Part shown: one piece after another, positions 26,622-35,692 of the stretch
Layout: every line of letters begins with the position of its first letter
How positions within the stretch are numbered: position 1 is the stretch's first letter
Assembly (NCBI GenBank): GCA_014055525.1
Contig: WIAH01000001.1
Location: forward strand, 245,809 to 309,808
Length of the DNA stretch: 64,000 nucleotides
Reading direction: 5' to 3'
Source: Nitrospira sp. CR1.3
Lineage (GTDB): Bacteria > Nitrospirota > Nitrospiria > Nitrospirales > Nitrospiraceae
Made by a program: the position numbers and the translations under genes
Notes under the pieces: generated by a model
Seen by the model: only the letters and a program-made list of their open reading frames with translations
Database searches by the model: none
Told to the model about the DNA's origin: nothing

Positions 26622-26650
26622 TTGCCATGGGACAGAGCACTTTGTACAAT
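26622..26650 (+). promoter_or_regulatory. Promoter of the PpiD/SurA-like gene
   Basis: TTGCCA at 26622-26627, 17 bases, TACAAT at 26645-26650, 38 bases before the ATG at 26688. Good sigma-70 form. Confidence 0.7.
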
Positions 26651-26687
26651 CCGCAAACCTTCATTCTTTTACATAGCAGGAGTGGGC

Positions 26688-27386
26688 ATGATCAAACTGA
26701 TGCGAGAGGCGTCGCACAATTACCCTTGGCTGCTGAAATCGATCATGGGAATTCTGGCCATCGCCTTTGTTATCACCATGGGGTGGTGGGGATTCGGAGA
26801 ACAGCGCGGCACGGTCGTCGCCTCTGTGGGGGATCTCACAGTCTCCCATGACGAGTTCAGGCGAGCGTACGAAAACTCCTATCGCTTCTACAAGGACAAG
26901 CTGCCCGGAGAATTCAAAGACGAAACGATCAAACAATTTGTCGTCGAGCAACTGATCGACAATCGCGTCTGGCTGGTCGCGGCAAAGCACATGGGACTGA
27001 CAGTGTCGGACGAAGACCTGCGCGATGCGATCATGCAAATTCCGGACTTTCAGAAAAACGGCGCATTCGATCCCGAGCTGTACCAGCGGATTCTGGCTGC
27101 CAATCATTTGACGCCGGCGCTGTTCGAAGCGATCGAGGCCAAGGAACTCCTCGGCAACAGAGCGAGGATGATGATCAGCGAGGCGGTGACGCTGACGCCT
27201 TCGGAATTGACTGAGGCACAAGCGCTGGTGGTGAGACAACCCGAGTCCGACCCCGCCAAAGCCGCGGCGGCGAAAGACCGGGCGATTCAGGACGTGTTGT
27301 TTCAAAAGCAGCAGCGCGCGCTTATGGCCTATACCCAATCGTTGAAGGCCACGATTCCTATCACGATCCATCGCGAACTGCTTTAA
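26688..27386 (+). CDS. SurA N-terminal domain / PpiD-like membrane-anchored chaperone
   Basis: A 232-residue protein. A short cytoplasmic start and one membrane helix (about 15-37, SIMGILAIAFVITMGWWGFG) are followed by the SurA/PpiD chaperone domain (VASVGDLTVSHDEFRRAYENSY, VVEQLIDNRVWLVAAKHMGLTVSDEDLRDAIMQIPDFQKNGAFDPELYQRIL). The parvulin PPIase domain of full PpiD (about 620 residues) is absent, so it is a short form. The frame is open to 26241, but the promoter and CAGGAG site point to 26688. Confidence 0.85.
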   Translation: MIKLMREASHNYPWLLKSIMGILAIAFVITMGWWGFGEQRGTVVASVGDLTVSHDEFRRAYENSYRFYKDKLPGEFKDETIKQFVVEQLIDNRVWLVAAKHMGLTVSDEDLRDAIMQIPDFQKNGAFDPELYQRILAANHLTPALFEAIEAKELLGNRARMMISEAVTLTPSELTEAQALVVRQPESDPAKAAAAKDRAIQDVLFQKQQRALMAYTQSLKATIPITIHRELL

Positions 27387-27475
27387 ATAGTCCTCAAGTC
27401 GGAAAGCCGGAAAATTGTCGGACCATGTTCGGGCGCGACTTTCAGACTTGACGACTTTTGCACTTGCTCACTTTT

Positions 27476-28498
27476 TCACTTCAGGAGAATAAGCATCGCA
27501 TCGCCGTAACTATAGAACCGATACCGCTCGCGAATCGCTTCGTCATATGCCCGCCGCAGCAGTGATGTTCCGGCGAAGGCTGAAACCAGCATGAGGAGCG
27601 TCGTTTTCGGCAAATGAAAATTCGTCATCAGTGCGTCGACTGCATGGAAGCAAAATCCGGGTGTGATGAAGAGACCGGTTTCTCCTTGATACGATCTTAA
27701 TCCGCCCTGTGATGATGCTGTTTCCAGCGCTCGCACGACGGTCGTGCCGACCGCCACAACCCTCCCGCCGACCCTTCTGGTGCGCTCGACGGCAAGCACC
27801 GTATCAGGTCCAACGTTGACCCACTCAGGGCTCATCCGGTGATCCTCCACGCGATCCACAGTCACCGGCTTGAACGTGCCGACGCCGACGTGCAGCGTTA
27901 CTTTCGCAAGATGAACGCCGGATTCGACTAACCGTGCCAACAATCCCGGCGTAAAGTGAAGTCCCGCCGTCGGCGCCGCAATCGCTCCTTCGTCGTGGGC
28001 AAACACCGTTTGATACCATTCCCGATCCCTGTCGGTCGGCTCCCGCTTGATGTAGGGCGGAAGCGGCATCTGCCCAAAGCGGTGGAAAAATTCCCAAACC
28101 GGCATCGAACAGTCGAGCCGCGCCAGCGTCCGGCCGTCTTCTCGTGACTGGATGATAATGCGAGCGGCGGGACTCACTTCGATCTCCTGGCCCGCCCTGA
28201 ACTTCCCCTTGATCAGGACCTCCCACAGCCCATCGGTCAGCTCCTTCACGAACAGGATCTCGACGGCCGTCCCCGCGGGACGTTTCCTTCCCAGAATGCG
28301 AGCCGGTCGAACCTTTGTGTCATTGACGACGAGCAAATCGCCAGGAGCCAACAGGCCCGACAGGTCTGCGACCAGCCGGTGAGCGATCGATTGATTCGAC
28401 GGACGCAGGACAAGGAGTCTGGCTTGATCTCGCGGAAGCACCGGCTCGGAGGCGATCAGAGCCGGATCAAAGGGAAAGTCGAATTCGGCTAATTCCAT
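27476..28498 (-). CDS. queA: tRNA preQ1(34) S-adenosylmethionine ribosyltransferase-isomerase
   Basis: Makes epoxyqueuosine in tRNA by moving the ribosyl part of SAM to preQ1. 340 residues, normal for QueA. Motifs: FDFPFDPALIASEPVLPRDQARLL at the start, GAIAAPTAGLHFT, and HLPKTTLLMLVSAFAG near the end. Last gene of a long minus-strand array; its start shares one base with the end of the SpoIID-like gene. Confidence 0.96.
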   Translation of the reverse strand: MELAEFDFPFDPALIASEPVLPRDQARLLVLRPSNQSIAHRLVADLSGLLAPGDLLVVNDTKVRPARILGRKRPAGTAVEILFVKELTDGLWEVLIKGKFRAGQEIEVSPAARIIIQSREDGRTLARLDCSMPVWEFFHRFGQMPLPPYIKREPTDRDREWYQTVFAHDEGAIAAPTAGLHFTPGLLARLVESGVHLAKVTLHVGVGTFKPVTVDRVEDHRMSPEWVNVGPDTVLAVERTRRVGGRVVAVGTTVVRALETASSQGGLRSYQGETGLFITPGFCFHAVDALMTNFHLPKTTLLMLVSAFAGTSLLRRAYDEAIRERYRFYSYGDAMLILLK

Positions 28499-29736
28499 CA
28501 GGAGGAAGGAGGGGTCGGTGCTTTAGTCAGCGCCATATCCTGCAATTCTGTGTCCGGATAGTAGTACTTGAGAATGGTGGAGAAGGGATAGCCCAATTCG
28601 GCCAACTCCTTCGCACCCCACTGGCACATGCCGACCGCATGGCCTGCTCCATAGCCGGAGAGCACGATTTCCTGTCCGACGGAATCGACGGTAAACTGAG
28701 TGCTCGGAACCACCATGTAGCCGACAGCCTTGCGCAACTCTTCTCCCCGCAGAACCAATTCTCCCTCCGAATGGACCAGGCGGAGAGTCGTCACCCGCCC
28801 GCCGCGACTGAATGCCAGAGGGGTCATCGCCGTGATGGTGCCGACGGCAAATCCTTGCTGGCGAAGGTTCTGCTCGAGCAAATCCCGCTTAAACGAGGTG
28901 GTCCATTGGTAGTAAGGCGAGGCCAAGTCAAAAGGACATTCCACGCCTTTTAAGTAGGGATACTCTTTTGACCAGACATTGACCGCATCCTCGGTGAGCC
29001 CGGCGGCCGTTGAAGAAAACGCGGCATAGATGGGAGCGCCTTGGTACGTCAGAACCAGCCCGCGGGTTTCCTCAACAGCGCGCAATATCGCTGCATCGAT
29101 ACCTTGCTTACCCCGATACACCTGGTCCTGCACCGTGGCCACCACATCGTAGTCGCGGGTAGGGCTCAACATTTGCTGATACAGCGCGTAGGTTCGCGCT
29201 GCCACGGCCTGCGCCTTGAGCATTTCCGGATGCCATGCGGAATTGACCTCGGCAGGGACGACGCCTTTCACATACTCTTCCAGATCAACCTGATTGATCA
29301 CCAGGAACCCTCCGCCTCGTCGAACCACATGCACCAGCCCACTCACGGGAACCGTGAGGCGCTGGTCGCCGCCAGGCTTGGATGGATCTTTGGGAGTTCC
29401 GTTTGGCGTTCCGTTCGGCTTGGCTAACGTGAGGGTCAACCCTTGCTCCCCCCGGAGGGTGAGCTGCTCTCGCGCCATTCGGATACCGTTGACGGAGAAA
29501 CCTTTCCCGGACGGCACAATACGGACGGCCGACCGTATGGCTCGCCCATGGCGGGTCACATCAGAGACCCAGACCGAACTGTCTGCTTGCACCTCCAGCT
29601 TCGCCACATCCGCAGAGAGCAACACTCGCAGCGATTGCGCCGCGTCGGACGGGGCCACGCCCAGAACCAGCACGGCCCCGATGGCGACCGCACACCCCAA
29701 TCGACAACCTGTTTGCTTCACCGGCGAAAGATCCAT
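28498..29736 (-). CDS. SpoIID/LytB domain protein
   Basis: A 412-residue exported protein. The signal peptide (GCAVAIGAVLVLGVAPSDAAQ) is followed by the SpoIID/LytB domain at about 150-390. It has RRGGGFLVINQVDLEEYVKGVVPAEVNSAWHPEMLKAQAVAARTYAL, and SGYGAGHAVGMCQWGAKELAELGYPFSTILKYYYP at the end. SpoIID of sporulating bacteria is a lytic transglycosylase that cuts denuded glycan; in non-sporulating bacteria such proteins are thought to remodel the wall. Its start overlaps the end of the DUF2905 gene. Confidence 0.9.
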   Translation of the reverse strand: MDLSPVKQTGCRLGCAVAIGAVLVLGVAPSDAAQSLRVLLSADVAKLEVQADSSVWVSDVTRHGRAIRSAVRIVPSGKGFSVNGIRMAREQLTLRGEQGLTLTLAKPNGTPNGTPKDPSKPGGDQRLTVPVSGLVHVVRRGGGFLVINQVDLEEYVKGVVPAEVNSAWHPEMLKAQAVAARTYALYQQMLSPTRDYDVVATVQDQVYRGKQGIDAAILRAVEETRGLVLTYQGAPIYAAFSSTAAGLTEDAVNVWSKEYPYLKGVECPFDLASPYYQWTTSFKRDLLEQNLRQQGFAVGTITAMTPLAFSRGGRVTTLRLVHSEGELVLRGEELRKAVGYMVVPSTQFTVDSVGQEIVLSGYGAGHAVGMCQWGAKELAELGYPFSTILKYYYPDTELQDMALTKAPTPPSS

Positions 29737-29972
29737 GATAGGAAATAGAATAGCAGACTCAGGATCACACTGAGGAGGAGACTGGTGCCGAGGGGAAAAT
29801 AAAAGCTGAAATTATCCCGTTTTACGGAGATATCGCCGGGAAGCCTGCCGAACCATCCGAGCAGATTCCCGGCTCCAGGAATACGATCAGCCAGCAACAG
29901 CAGCAAGCCTACCAGGGCAATGAGAGATCCGATGCCAAGAAAAATTTTTCCGAGGGTTCCCCACTCGGTCAT
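29718..29972 (-). CDS. DUF2905 small membrane protein
   Basis: An 84-residue protein with two membrane helices (about 6-28 and 55-80) around the conserved GRLPGDISVKRDNFSFYFPLG loop that defines DUF2905. Function unknown. ATG 29972 overlaps the asd stop by ATGA; a longer frame to 29990 would overlap more. Confidence 0.9.
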   Translation of the reverse strand: MTEWGTLGKIFLGIGSLIALVGLLLLLADRIPGAGNLLGWFGRLPGDISVKRDNFSFYFPLGTSLLLSVILSLLFYFLSWIFRR

Positions 29973-30994
29973 CAGCCTTTCACCAGACACTCGGCAATCT
30001 GGACTGCGTTGAGCGCCGCTCCTTTGCGCAGGTTATCGGACACGACCCACAGGTTGAGCCCGTTGCTAATCGATTCGTCTTCCCGCACTCGCCCCACGTA
30101 GACTTCGTCCTTCCCTGTCGCATCCAACGGCATCGGATAAAGTCTTCTCGCCGGATCATCATAGACCAGCACTCCAGGCATCTCCGCCAGCACCGCTCTC
30201 GCCTCGTTGGATTTAAGAGGGCGCTCCAATTCCACATTGATCGCTTCAGAGTGGCAGCGCAGGACCGGCACCCGCACCGTGGTCGCCGTCACCCGCATGG
30301 CCGGCGCCTCAAGAATCTTCCTCGTTTCCTTTACGATCTTGACTTCTTCGGAGCAGTCCCCGCCGTCGTTAAAGGAGCCGATATGCGGCAACAGGTTAAA
30401 GGCGATCTGATAGGGATAGACCTCGGCCCTGGCTTCACGAAATGCCATCAGGTTTCTCGTTTGATTCATCAACTCGTCCATAGCAGCGGCACCGGTCCCT
30501 GAAACGGATTGGAATGTCGTGACGACAACCCGCTTTACCCCCGCGGCTACATGAAGGGGCTTGAGGGCCATGACCAGCGGGGTCGTCGTGCAATTGGGTA
30601 TCGCCACGATCCCGCGCGAAATCTCCCGCAACGCATGGGCGTTCACTTCAGGAACGACAAGCGGCACGTCATGGTCCATTCGAAAGACCCCGCTGTCGTC
30701 GATCACCAGCACCCCGGCTGCGCCGAGCCGCGCCCCATATTCGCGGCTGATGGCATCCGTCGCGGAGATCAACGCCAAGTCGACGCCGGCGAACGACGAC
30801 TCGGGAGTCAACTCCTCCACCGTCCATTGCCTCTCCTGGCAGGACAGCACCTCGCCGGCGGACCGTTTGGACGCGAACAGCCGCAGTGACTCCAGCGGGA
30901 ACTTGCGCTCCTCAAGAATCTCCAGTGTTTCCTTCCCGACGGCGCCGGTCGCGCCGAGAATGGCCATGACATACTTTGACTTCTTCTTCAGCAT
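29972..30994 (-). CDS. asd: Aspartate-semialdehyde dehydrogenase
   Basis: Reduces aspartyl phosphate to aspartate semialdehyde for Lys, Thr, Met and diaminopimelate. 340 residues. NADP-binding GATGAVGKETLEILEER at the start; active-site Cys in IVAIPNCTTTPLVMALKPL; substrate region CHSEAINVELERPL. It starts 12 bases after the NHL gene and overlaps DUF2905 by three bases. Confidence 0.96.
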   Translation of the reverse strand: MLKKKSKYVMAILGATGAVGKETLEILEERKFPLESLRLFASKRSAGEVLSCQERQWTVEELTPESSFAGVDLALISATDAISREYGARLGAAGVLVIDDSGVFRMDHDVPLVVPEVNAHALREISRGIVAIPNCTTTPLVMALKPLHVAAGVKRVVVTTFQSVSGTGAAAMDELMNQTRNLMAFREARAEVYPYQIAFNLLPHIGSFNDGGDCSEEVKIVKETRKILEAPAMRVTATTVRVPVLRCHSEAINVELERPLKSNEARAVLAEMPGVLVYDDPARRLYPMPLDATGKDEVYVGRVREDESISNGLNLWVVSDNLRKGAALNAVQIAECLVKG

Positions 30995-31006
30995 GAGAAC
31001 GACGCG

Positions 31007-32236
31007 CTACAGGGCAATTTCACGAATTCGATGATTGAACGTGTCTGCGATGAAGAGATGGCCCAAGCCGTCCACAACGACACCGAACGGGTAGCTGAGG
31101 CTGGCTTCAAGCGCCGAACCGCCGTCACCACCGAAGTTTGCGACACCCACGCCGGCAACTCGATCCAGCCGACCGGTCGCGCGATCCCATCTTCGAACAA
31201 GGTGATTGTCCGAATCCGTGATAAACAGATTCCCCTCCCTATCGAGGGCAATCCCTGACGGTCTGGACAGGCTGGCGGATGGCGGCTCAGTCGCGCCCTG
31301 AAAGCGATATTCTCCGCCGTTTCCTGCTACGGTACGAATCCGTCCGGTTTCGGGATCGACGGCCCGAATTCGCCCATTAAAGGTATCCGCGATCACTAAC
31401 GTCCCGTCTGCCGCCACTGCAAGACCGCTGGGACCGGCCAGCGCCGCCTCAGTTGCGGGAATCTCATCTCCATTATAGGTCGCCGTTCCCGTTCCCGCGA
31501 CCGTGCTGATCAGGCCCGTTTTCAGATCGATCGCTCGGACCCGATTGTTGCTCTGATCTGCGACATAGAGGATTTGAGACTCTGTCATCGCCAGAGCAGC
31601 CGGCTCGTTTAATCCGGCCGCAACAGCCGGACCGCCGTCCCCGCTGAATCGCGGCAGCCCAAGCCCCGCTACCGTCGTGATCCGGCCGGTTTCCCCGTCC
31701 ACTCGACGAATGCGATGGTTCATCGTATCGGCGATGTACAGGTGTCCTGCCGAATCCGCTACGACTGCCGTCGGAAAATTCAACAGCGCCTCGGTAGCGG
31801 GGCCTCCGTCGCCGCCGAACCGCTTGGAAGGGCCGGTTCCGTTGATCACGTACCGGACCGTACCGCTCAGATCCGTTTGTTGGACAAAGGCGTGAGATCC
31901 TGACGTCGCTGCTTCACTCAATGGGTCGTCGTGTTCCGCTTCAGCTTCAAGTGCCGGCCTGACGATCTCGCTCCTTGGTTCGGTCGGTCCGGAACAGCCT
32001 GCAATCGTCGAAATGATTCCACTCTCGCGGTCTACCATCCGCACGGCGTGGTTCTCGGAATCCGCAATGATAAGGTTGCCCTGTTTGTCCATTGCCAGCG
32101 CTTTCGGTTCGTTGAGACAAGCCGAAACGGCGGGACCGCCGTCGCCGGACCATGCTCCTTCACCGGTCCCTGCAACCGTGGAAATGATACCGACTTTCAG
32201 GTTAACGTGAGCGCGCATGGGTTCGTATTGGATCAC
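31007..32236 (-). CDS. NHL-repeat beta-propeller protein
   Basis: A 409-residue protein made almost wholly of NHL repeats: about six to seven copies of a unit reading ISTVAGTG...GDGGPA...[21 protein letters not shown]. No signal peptide or membrane segment is visible, so it may be cytoplasmic, unlike most NHL proteins of this kind; a start further upstream inside leuB is not excluded. It overlaps leuB by four bases (ATGA) and is followed by asd after 12 bases, so it is a true operon member. Function unknown; NHL propellers bind ligands or other proteins. Confidence 0.88.
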   Translation of the reverse strand: MIQYEPMRAHVNLKVGIISTVAGTGEGAWSGDGGPAVSACLNEPKALAMDKQGNLIIADSENHAVRMVDRESGIISTIAGCSGPTEPRSEIVRPALEAEAEHDDPLSEAATSGSHAFVQQTDLSGTVRYVINGTGPSKRFGGDGGPATEALLNFPTAVVADSAGHLYIADTMNHRIRRVDGETGRITTVAGLGLPRFSGDGGPAVAAGLNEPAALAMTESQILYVADQSNNRVRAIDLKTGLISTVAGTGTATYNGDEIPATEAALAGPSGLAVAADGTLVIADTFNGRIRAVDPETGRIRTVAGNGGEYRFQGATEPPSASLSRPSGIALDREGNLFITDSDNHLVRRWDRATGRLDRVAGVGVANFGGDGGSALEASLSYPFGVVVDGLGHLFIADTFNHRIREIAL

Positions 32237-33306
32237 TTCAGATTCCGCACGATGGCTTCACCCATCTCCGTCGTTCCGAGAAGACGAGAGCCGGGGCCGT
32301 GTATATCCTTCGTCCGATAACCGAGATCCAGCGTTTTGACGATGGCCTGCTCGATTGCTTCCGCCTCCCGGTCCAGCTTGAACGCGTAGGACAGCAGCAT
32401 TGCGGCCGAGGCGATCGTGGCGATGGGATTGGCGACATTTTTTCCGGCAATGTCGGGGGCGCTCCCGTGAATCGGCTCGAACAAACCGACCTGCGCCCCG
32501 ATGCTCGCGGACGGCAGCATCCCGATCGATCCTGTCAGCATCGCCGCTTCATCGCTCAGAATATCGCCGAACATGTTGTTGCAAAGCATCACGTCAAACT
32601 GACGGGGATTCCTGACCAACTGCATCGCCGCATTATCGACATAAATATGGTTCAGTTCGACGTCCGGGAACTCCCTCTGGACCTCGATCACGACTCGGCG
32701 CCACAATTCGGATGACTCCAGCACATTCGCCTTGTCGACGGAGGTCACTTTCTTCCGCCGTTTCCTGGCCGCCTCGAACGCGACCTTAGCAATGCGGCGA
32801 ATTTCCTCCGTCGTGTAGATCTCCGTATTGATCCCGCGCTCGCTTCCATTCGGCAGCCGCTCAATCCCCTTGGGCTTGCCGAAATAGATCCCTCCCGTCA
32901 GCTCACGAATCACAAGAATGTCGATCCCTTCGATTACTTCCTTCTTGAGAGTCGACGCCTCGGCCAACACGTTGTAGAGCTTGGCCGGTCGAAGATTCGC
33001 ATAGAGTCCCAGTTGTTCGCGGAGGCCCAGCAAGGCGCGTTCCGGTCGCAGGCTGTACTCCAGGCTTTCCCATTTGGGGCCGCCGACAGCTCCCAACAAC
33101 ACCGCATCGCTTTGCTTGGCCAAGGCCAGCGTGTCCTGAGGCAGAGGCACTCCGACTTTGTCGATCGCCTGTCCACCGACATCGCCGGAGGCAAATTCGA
33201 AGTTATGGCCGAATTTCTCCGCCACCACTTTCAAGATCTTGACCGCTTCCGGGACAATCTCACGGCCCACGCCGTCGCCTGCAAGTACCGCAATCTTTGC
33301 CTTCAC
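32233..33306 (-). CDS. leuB: 3-isopropylmalate dehydrogenase
   Basis: Third step of leucine synthesis. 357 residues. [22 protein letters not shown] at the start, ITGGIYFG-type active site ([13 protein letters not shown]), the metal-binding DNAAMQLV and [16 protein letters not shown], and [16 protein letters not shown] near the end. It is separated from leuA by the cupin gene and a repeat element. Confidence 0.97.
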   Translation of the reverse strand: MKAKIAVLAGDGVGREIVPEAVKILKVVAEKFGHNFEFASGDVGGQAIDKVGVPLPQDTLALAKQSDAVLLGAVGGPKWESLEYSLRPERALLGLREQLGLYANLRPAKLYNVLAEASTLKKEVIEGIDILVIRELTGGIYFGKPKGIERLPNGSERGINTEIYTTEEIRRIAKVAFEAARKRRKKVTSVDKANVLESSELWRRVVIEVQREFPDVELNHIYVDNAAMQLVRNPRQFDVMLCNNMFGDILSDEAAMLTGSIGMLPSASIGAQVGLFEPIHGSAPDIAGKNVANPIATIASAAMLLSYAFKLDREAEAIEQAIVKTLDLGYRTKDIHGPGSRLLGTTEMGEAIVRNLK

Positions 33307-33336
33307 GTCGTCCCGCTCCTTCTTGCTGCGCGAGTG

Positions 33337-33699
33337 TTACTCCAGCACCCGCTCGTCTTCCGCTCTCCAGGCCGGATCAACCAAACAGAGAAATTCCATT
33401 TCCTGATTTCCGGTATTCTCCAACGACTGTTCTCCTCCGGGCGGGACGTATAACGTCGTCCCCGCTTCGATCGGGACCTCCAGGTTGTTGATCAGAAGTC
33501 GTCCCTGGCCGGCGATAAAGTAATACACTTCCGACGACTTCAGGACATGCCGCTTGGACCGCTGACCCGGCCCCAGCGTCCCGCGGGCAAGGCTATACCC
33601 CAGTTTCAGCTGATGCTTGGCTGGATGGAAAATCTCGCGCAGCCTAGTGTGATCGCCTGCCAGAAATTCCTCGCACTCATTCAGGGTTCTGGAAAACAT
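33337..33699 (-). CDS. Cupin-domain protein
   Basis: A 120-residue single-domain cupin: LARGTLGPGQRSKRHVLKSSEVYYFIAGQGRLLINNLEVPIEAGTTLYVPPGGEQSLEN. The two cupin motifs are recognisable, with one metal-type His and E in the first (H...EVYY) and PGGEQ in place of the usual His in the second, so metal binding is doubtful. The reading frame continues upstream to 33834, but those 45 residues are encoded by a repeat element, so I start at the first Met after it. No clear ribosome site is seen there; the element ends 12 bases upstream. Confidence 0.75.
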   Translation of the reverse strand: MFSRTLNECEEFLAGDHTRLREIFHPAKHQLKLGYSLARGTLGPGQRSKRHVLKSSEVYYFIAGQGRLLINNLEVPIEAGTTLYVPPGGEQSLENTGNQEMEFLCLVDPAWRAEDERVLE

Positions 33700-33710
33700 A
33701 TAGAAATTGG

Positions 33711-33829
33711 GGATGCTCAAAATGGCCTTCCAGCAAGGCCGCAGCGAGCGAGAAGCTGAGGCGTACTTAGTTTCGTACGTTGAGGCTTTGAGCGAGCGAG
33801 AACGACGCTGGAGGCCTTTTTCAGCATCC
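33711..33829. repeat. Dispersed 119-bp MITE/REP-like element, copy 1
   Basis: The element begins GGATGCTCAAAATGGCC and ends GGCCTTTTTCAGCATCC, which are near-perfect terminal inverted repeats. It matches the reverse complement of the copy at 57837-57956 across its whole length, including GGCAAGGCCGCAG-, GAGGCGTACT-, CGTACGTTGAG- and GCGAGAACG-type blocks. It sits between leuA and the cupin gene and supplies a false N-terminal extension to the cupin frame. Confidence 0.85.
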
Positions 33830-33864
33830 CGCAAAAGTTGATCACTCTACCGTGGGCCTCCCCG

Positions 33865-35412
33865 TCAAATCAAGTTCACCTTCTGTTCTCCCTGCGCCTG
33901 CTTGGCCGCCAGATAGGCCAGTTTATTCAACGCACTCAAGTATGCGCGGGCCGAGGCGGTGATAATGTCGGTGTCCGCTCCGTGACCGGAAACGGTCCGG
34001 CCATCCTCCTGCACGCGAACGGACACCTCGCCCTGAGCATCGGTGCCGCCGGTGATCGCCTTGACCACATACATCAGCAGCTTGCTCTTGGTCTCGGTGA
34101 TTGCGGCAATGGTCCGGTATACCGCATCCACCGGACCGTCCCCCGTCCCGGTCCTGGCAATGGATTTACCGTCGATTTCGAGCTCGACAGTGGCCGTCGG
34201 CACCTGATCGGTTCCGCTTTTTACCTGAAACGATTTCAGCGTGATGCGGTCGGCCATCCTGGCCAGTTCTTCGGACACAATCACTTCGAGATCCTCTTCG
34301 TAGATCTCCTTCTTTTGATCAGCTAATTTTTTGAACCGCTCGAAGGCGTGGTTGACTTCGTCGTCCGTCAACTTGTATCCCAATTCCTCGAGCCGCTGGC
34401 GAAATGCATGACGTCCTGAAAGCTTGCCCATCACCATTTTGCTCTCAACCAATCCGATCGATTCCGGCCTCATGATCTCGTAGGTGGTTTTGTCCTTCAG
34501 CAGACCGTCTTGATGGATGCCCGACGTATGGGCGAAGGCGTTCGCGCCGACAATCGCTTTGTTGGGCTGCACGACCATCCCGGTAATCTTGCTCACCAAC
34601 CGGCTGGTCTTGGAAATCTCCTCGGTATGAATCTTCGTATCGGCCTGATAAAGGTCCCTTCTGGTCCTCAACCCCATGACGATTTCTTCCAAGGAGGTGT
34701 TGCCCGCCCGTTCACCGATCCCGTTGATCGTGCATTCAACCTGACCGGCCCCTTCCATGACAGCGGCCAAGCTGTTGGCTACCGCCAGGCCCAAGTCATT
34801 GTGGCAATGGACAGAAATCACGGCCCCGGCGCTGTTGGGCACCGTTTCTCGAATCCCCCGGATAAGCTTACCGAACTCCTGCGGAATCGCGTACCCGACC
34901 GTGTCCGGAATATTGATCGTGCCGGCTCCCGCTGCAATGACCGCCTCGATCACCTCACAGAGATAGGCCGGATCGGAACGGCTCGCATCCATCGGGGAAA
35001 ATTCGACGTCTTCAACATATCCTCGCGCACGCTGAACCATCTCGACCGCCCGCTTCTTCGCCTCGTCACGCGTCATCCGAAACTGGTGCTTCAAATGGAT
35101 GTCGGAAGTTGACAGAAACGTGTGGATGCGCACCTTCGGCGCCCCTTTCAGGGCCTCCCAGGCTCTGTCAATGTCTTCCGGACGAGCGCGGGCCAAGCTG
35201 CAGATCGTCGGACCCTCAACTTCCTGCGCGATCCGGCGAACCGCTTCAAAATCACCGGGAGAGCTGTAGGCAAACCCCGCTTCGATGATATCCACGCCAA
35301 GCCGGGCCAGTTGCTTCGCCACCATGACCTTTTCTTCCACGTTCATGCTGGCGCCAGGAGATTGCTCCCCGTCGCGCAACGTCGTATCAAAAATTCTGAT
35401 CATACGGGTCAT
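33865..35412 (-). CDS. leuA: 2-isopropylmalate synthase
   Basis: First committed step of leucine synthesis: acetyl-CoA plus 2-oxoisovalerate. 515 residues. The TIM-barrel catalytic domain opens [19 protein letters not shown] and has [18 protein letters not shown] with metal-binding His. The C-terminal leucine-feedback domain starts near residue 385. A leucine T-box leader lies immediately upstream, so the gene is controlled by tRNA-Leu charging as well as by feedback. A GGAGAGGGGTG ribosome site precedes the ATG at 35412. Confidence 0.97.
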   Translation of the reverse strand: MTRMIRIFDTTLRDGEQSPGASMNVEEKVMVAKQLARLGVDIIEAGFAYSSPGDFEAVRRIAQEVEGPTICSLARARPEDIDRAWEALKGAPKVRIHTFLSTSDIHLKHQFRMTRDEAKKRAVEMVQRARGYVEDVEFSPMDASRSDPAYLCEVIEAVIAAGAGTINIPDTVGYAIPQEFGKLIRGIRETVPNSAGAVISVHCHNDLGLAVANSLAAVMEGAGQVECTINGIGERAGNTSLEEIVMGLRTRRDLYQADTKIHTEEISKTSRLVSKITGMVVQPNKAIVGANAFAHTSGIHQDGLLKDKTTYEIMRPESIGLVESKMVMGKLSGRHAFRQRLEELGYKLTDDEVNHAFERFKKLADQKKEIYEEDLEVIVSEELARMADRITLKSFQVKSGTDQVPTATVELEIDGKSIARTGTGDGPVDAVYRTIAAITETKSKLLMYVVKAITGGTDAQGEVSVRVQEDGRTVSGHGADTDIITASARAYLSALNKLAYLAAKQAQGEQKVNLI

Positions 35413-35433
35413 GTTGTCACCCCTCTCCTCTCA

Positions 35434-35692
35434 CAAAAAAACATAAGCCTCCATCCCTTCAACCCAGGGACGGAGGCTTTAGAAGCTCCGTGGTACCACC
35501 CTGATTCGGCCCTGAACAATGCGTCGTTCAGGACCCTTCGTTCGGCCCTTCACGGGGGCAAGGCGGAATCCATTACTCTCGTTTCATGGATTCTGGCTCA
35601 GAGGCGAGTTCAACGCTGCCGAAACTGGTTCGCACCAACCACCAGTTCTCTCAATGTTCGACAGACAGCCTACTACTCCTCGTCGTTGCCCT
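35434..35692 (-). ncRNA. T-box riboswitch (leucine) before leuA
   Basis: Read on the minus strand. Stem I begins near 35690 with ACGACGAGGAGTAG, followed by the apical-loop block GGTGGTTGGTGCGAACCAGT. The specifier loop has GAACTCGCCTCTGAG, giving specifier CTC (Leu) at 35606-35608. A stem III-like region follows. The invariant T-box AGGGTGGTACCACGG is at 35488-35502. The terminator at 35435-35479 pairs AAGCCTCC...TCCCT with AGGGATGGAGGCTT and ends in seven T. T-boxes read the aminoacylation state of a tRNA: uncharged tRNA-Leu would stabilise the antiterminator and allow leuA transcription. The leader starts at the pssA stop codon. Confidence 0.92.

Noticed and set aside
26241..26687. N-terminal 149 codons of the PpiD/SurA-like frame
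   Set aside because: They are antisense to the RDD gene and include the promoter; the true start is 26688.
33700..33834. N-terminal extension of the cupin reading frame
   Set aside because: These codons lie in the dispersed repeat; the second copy encodes a matching peptide in an unrelated place, so the extension is not part of the protein.
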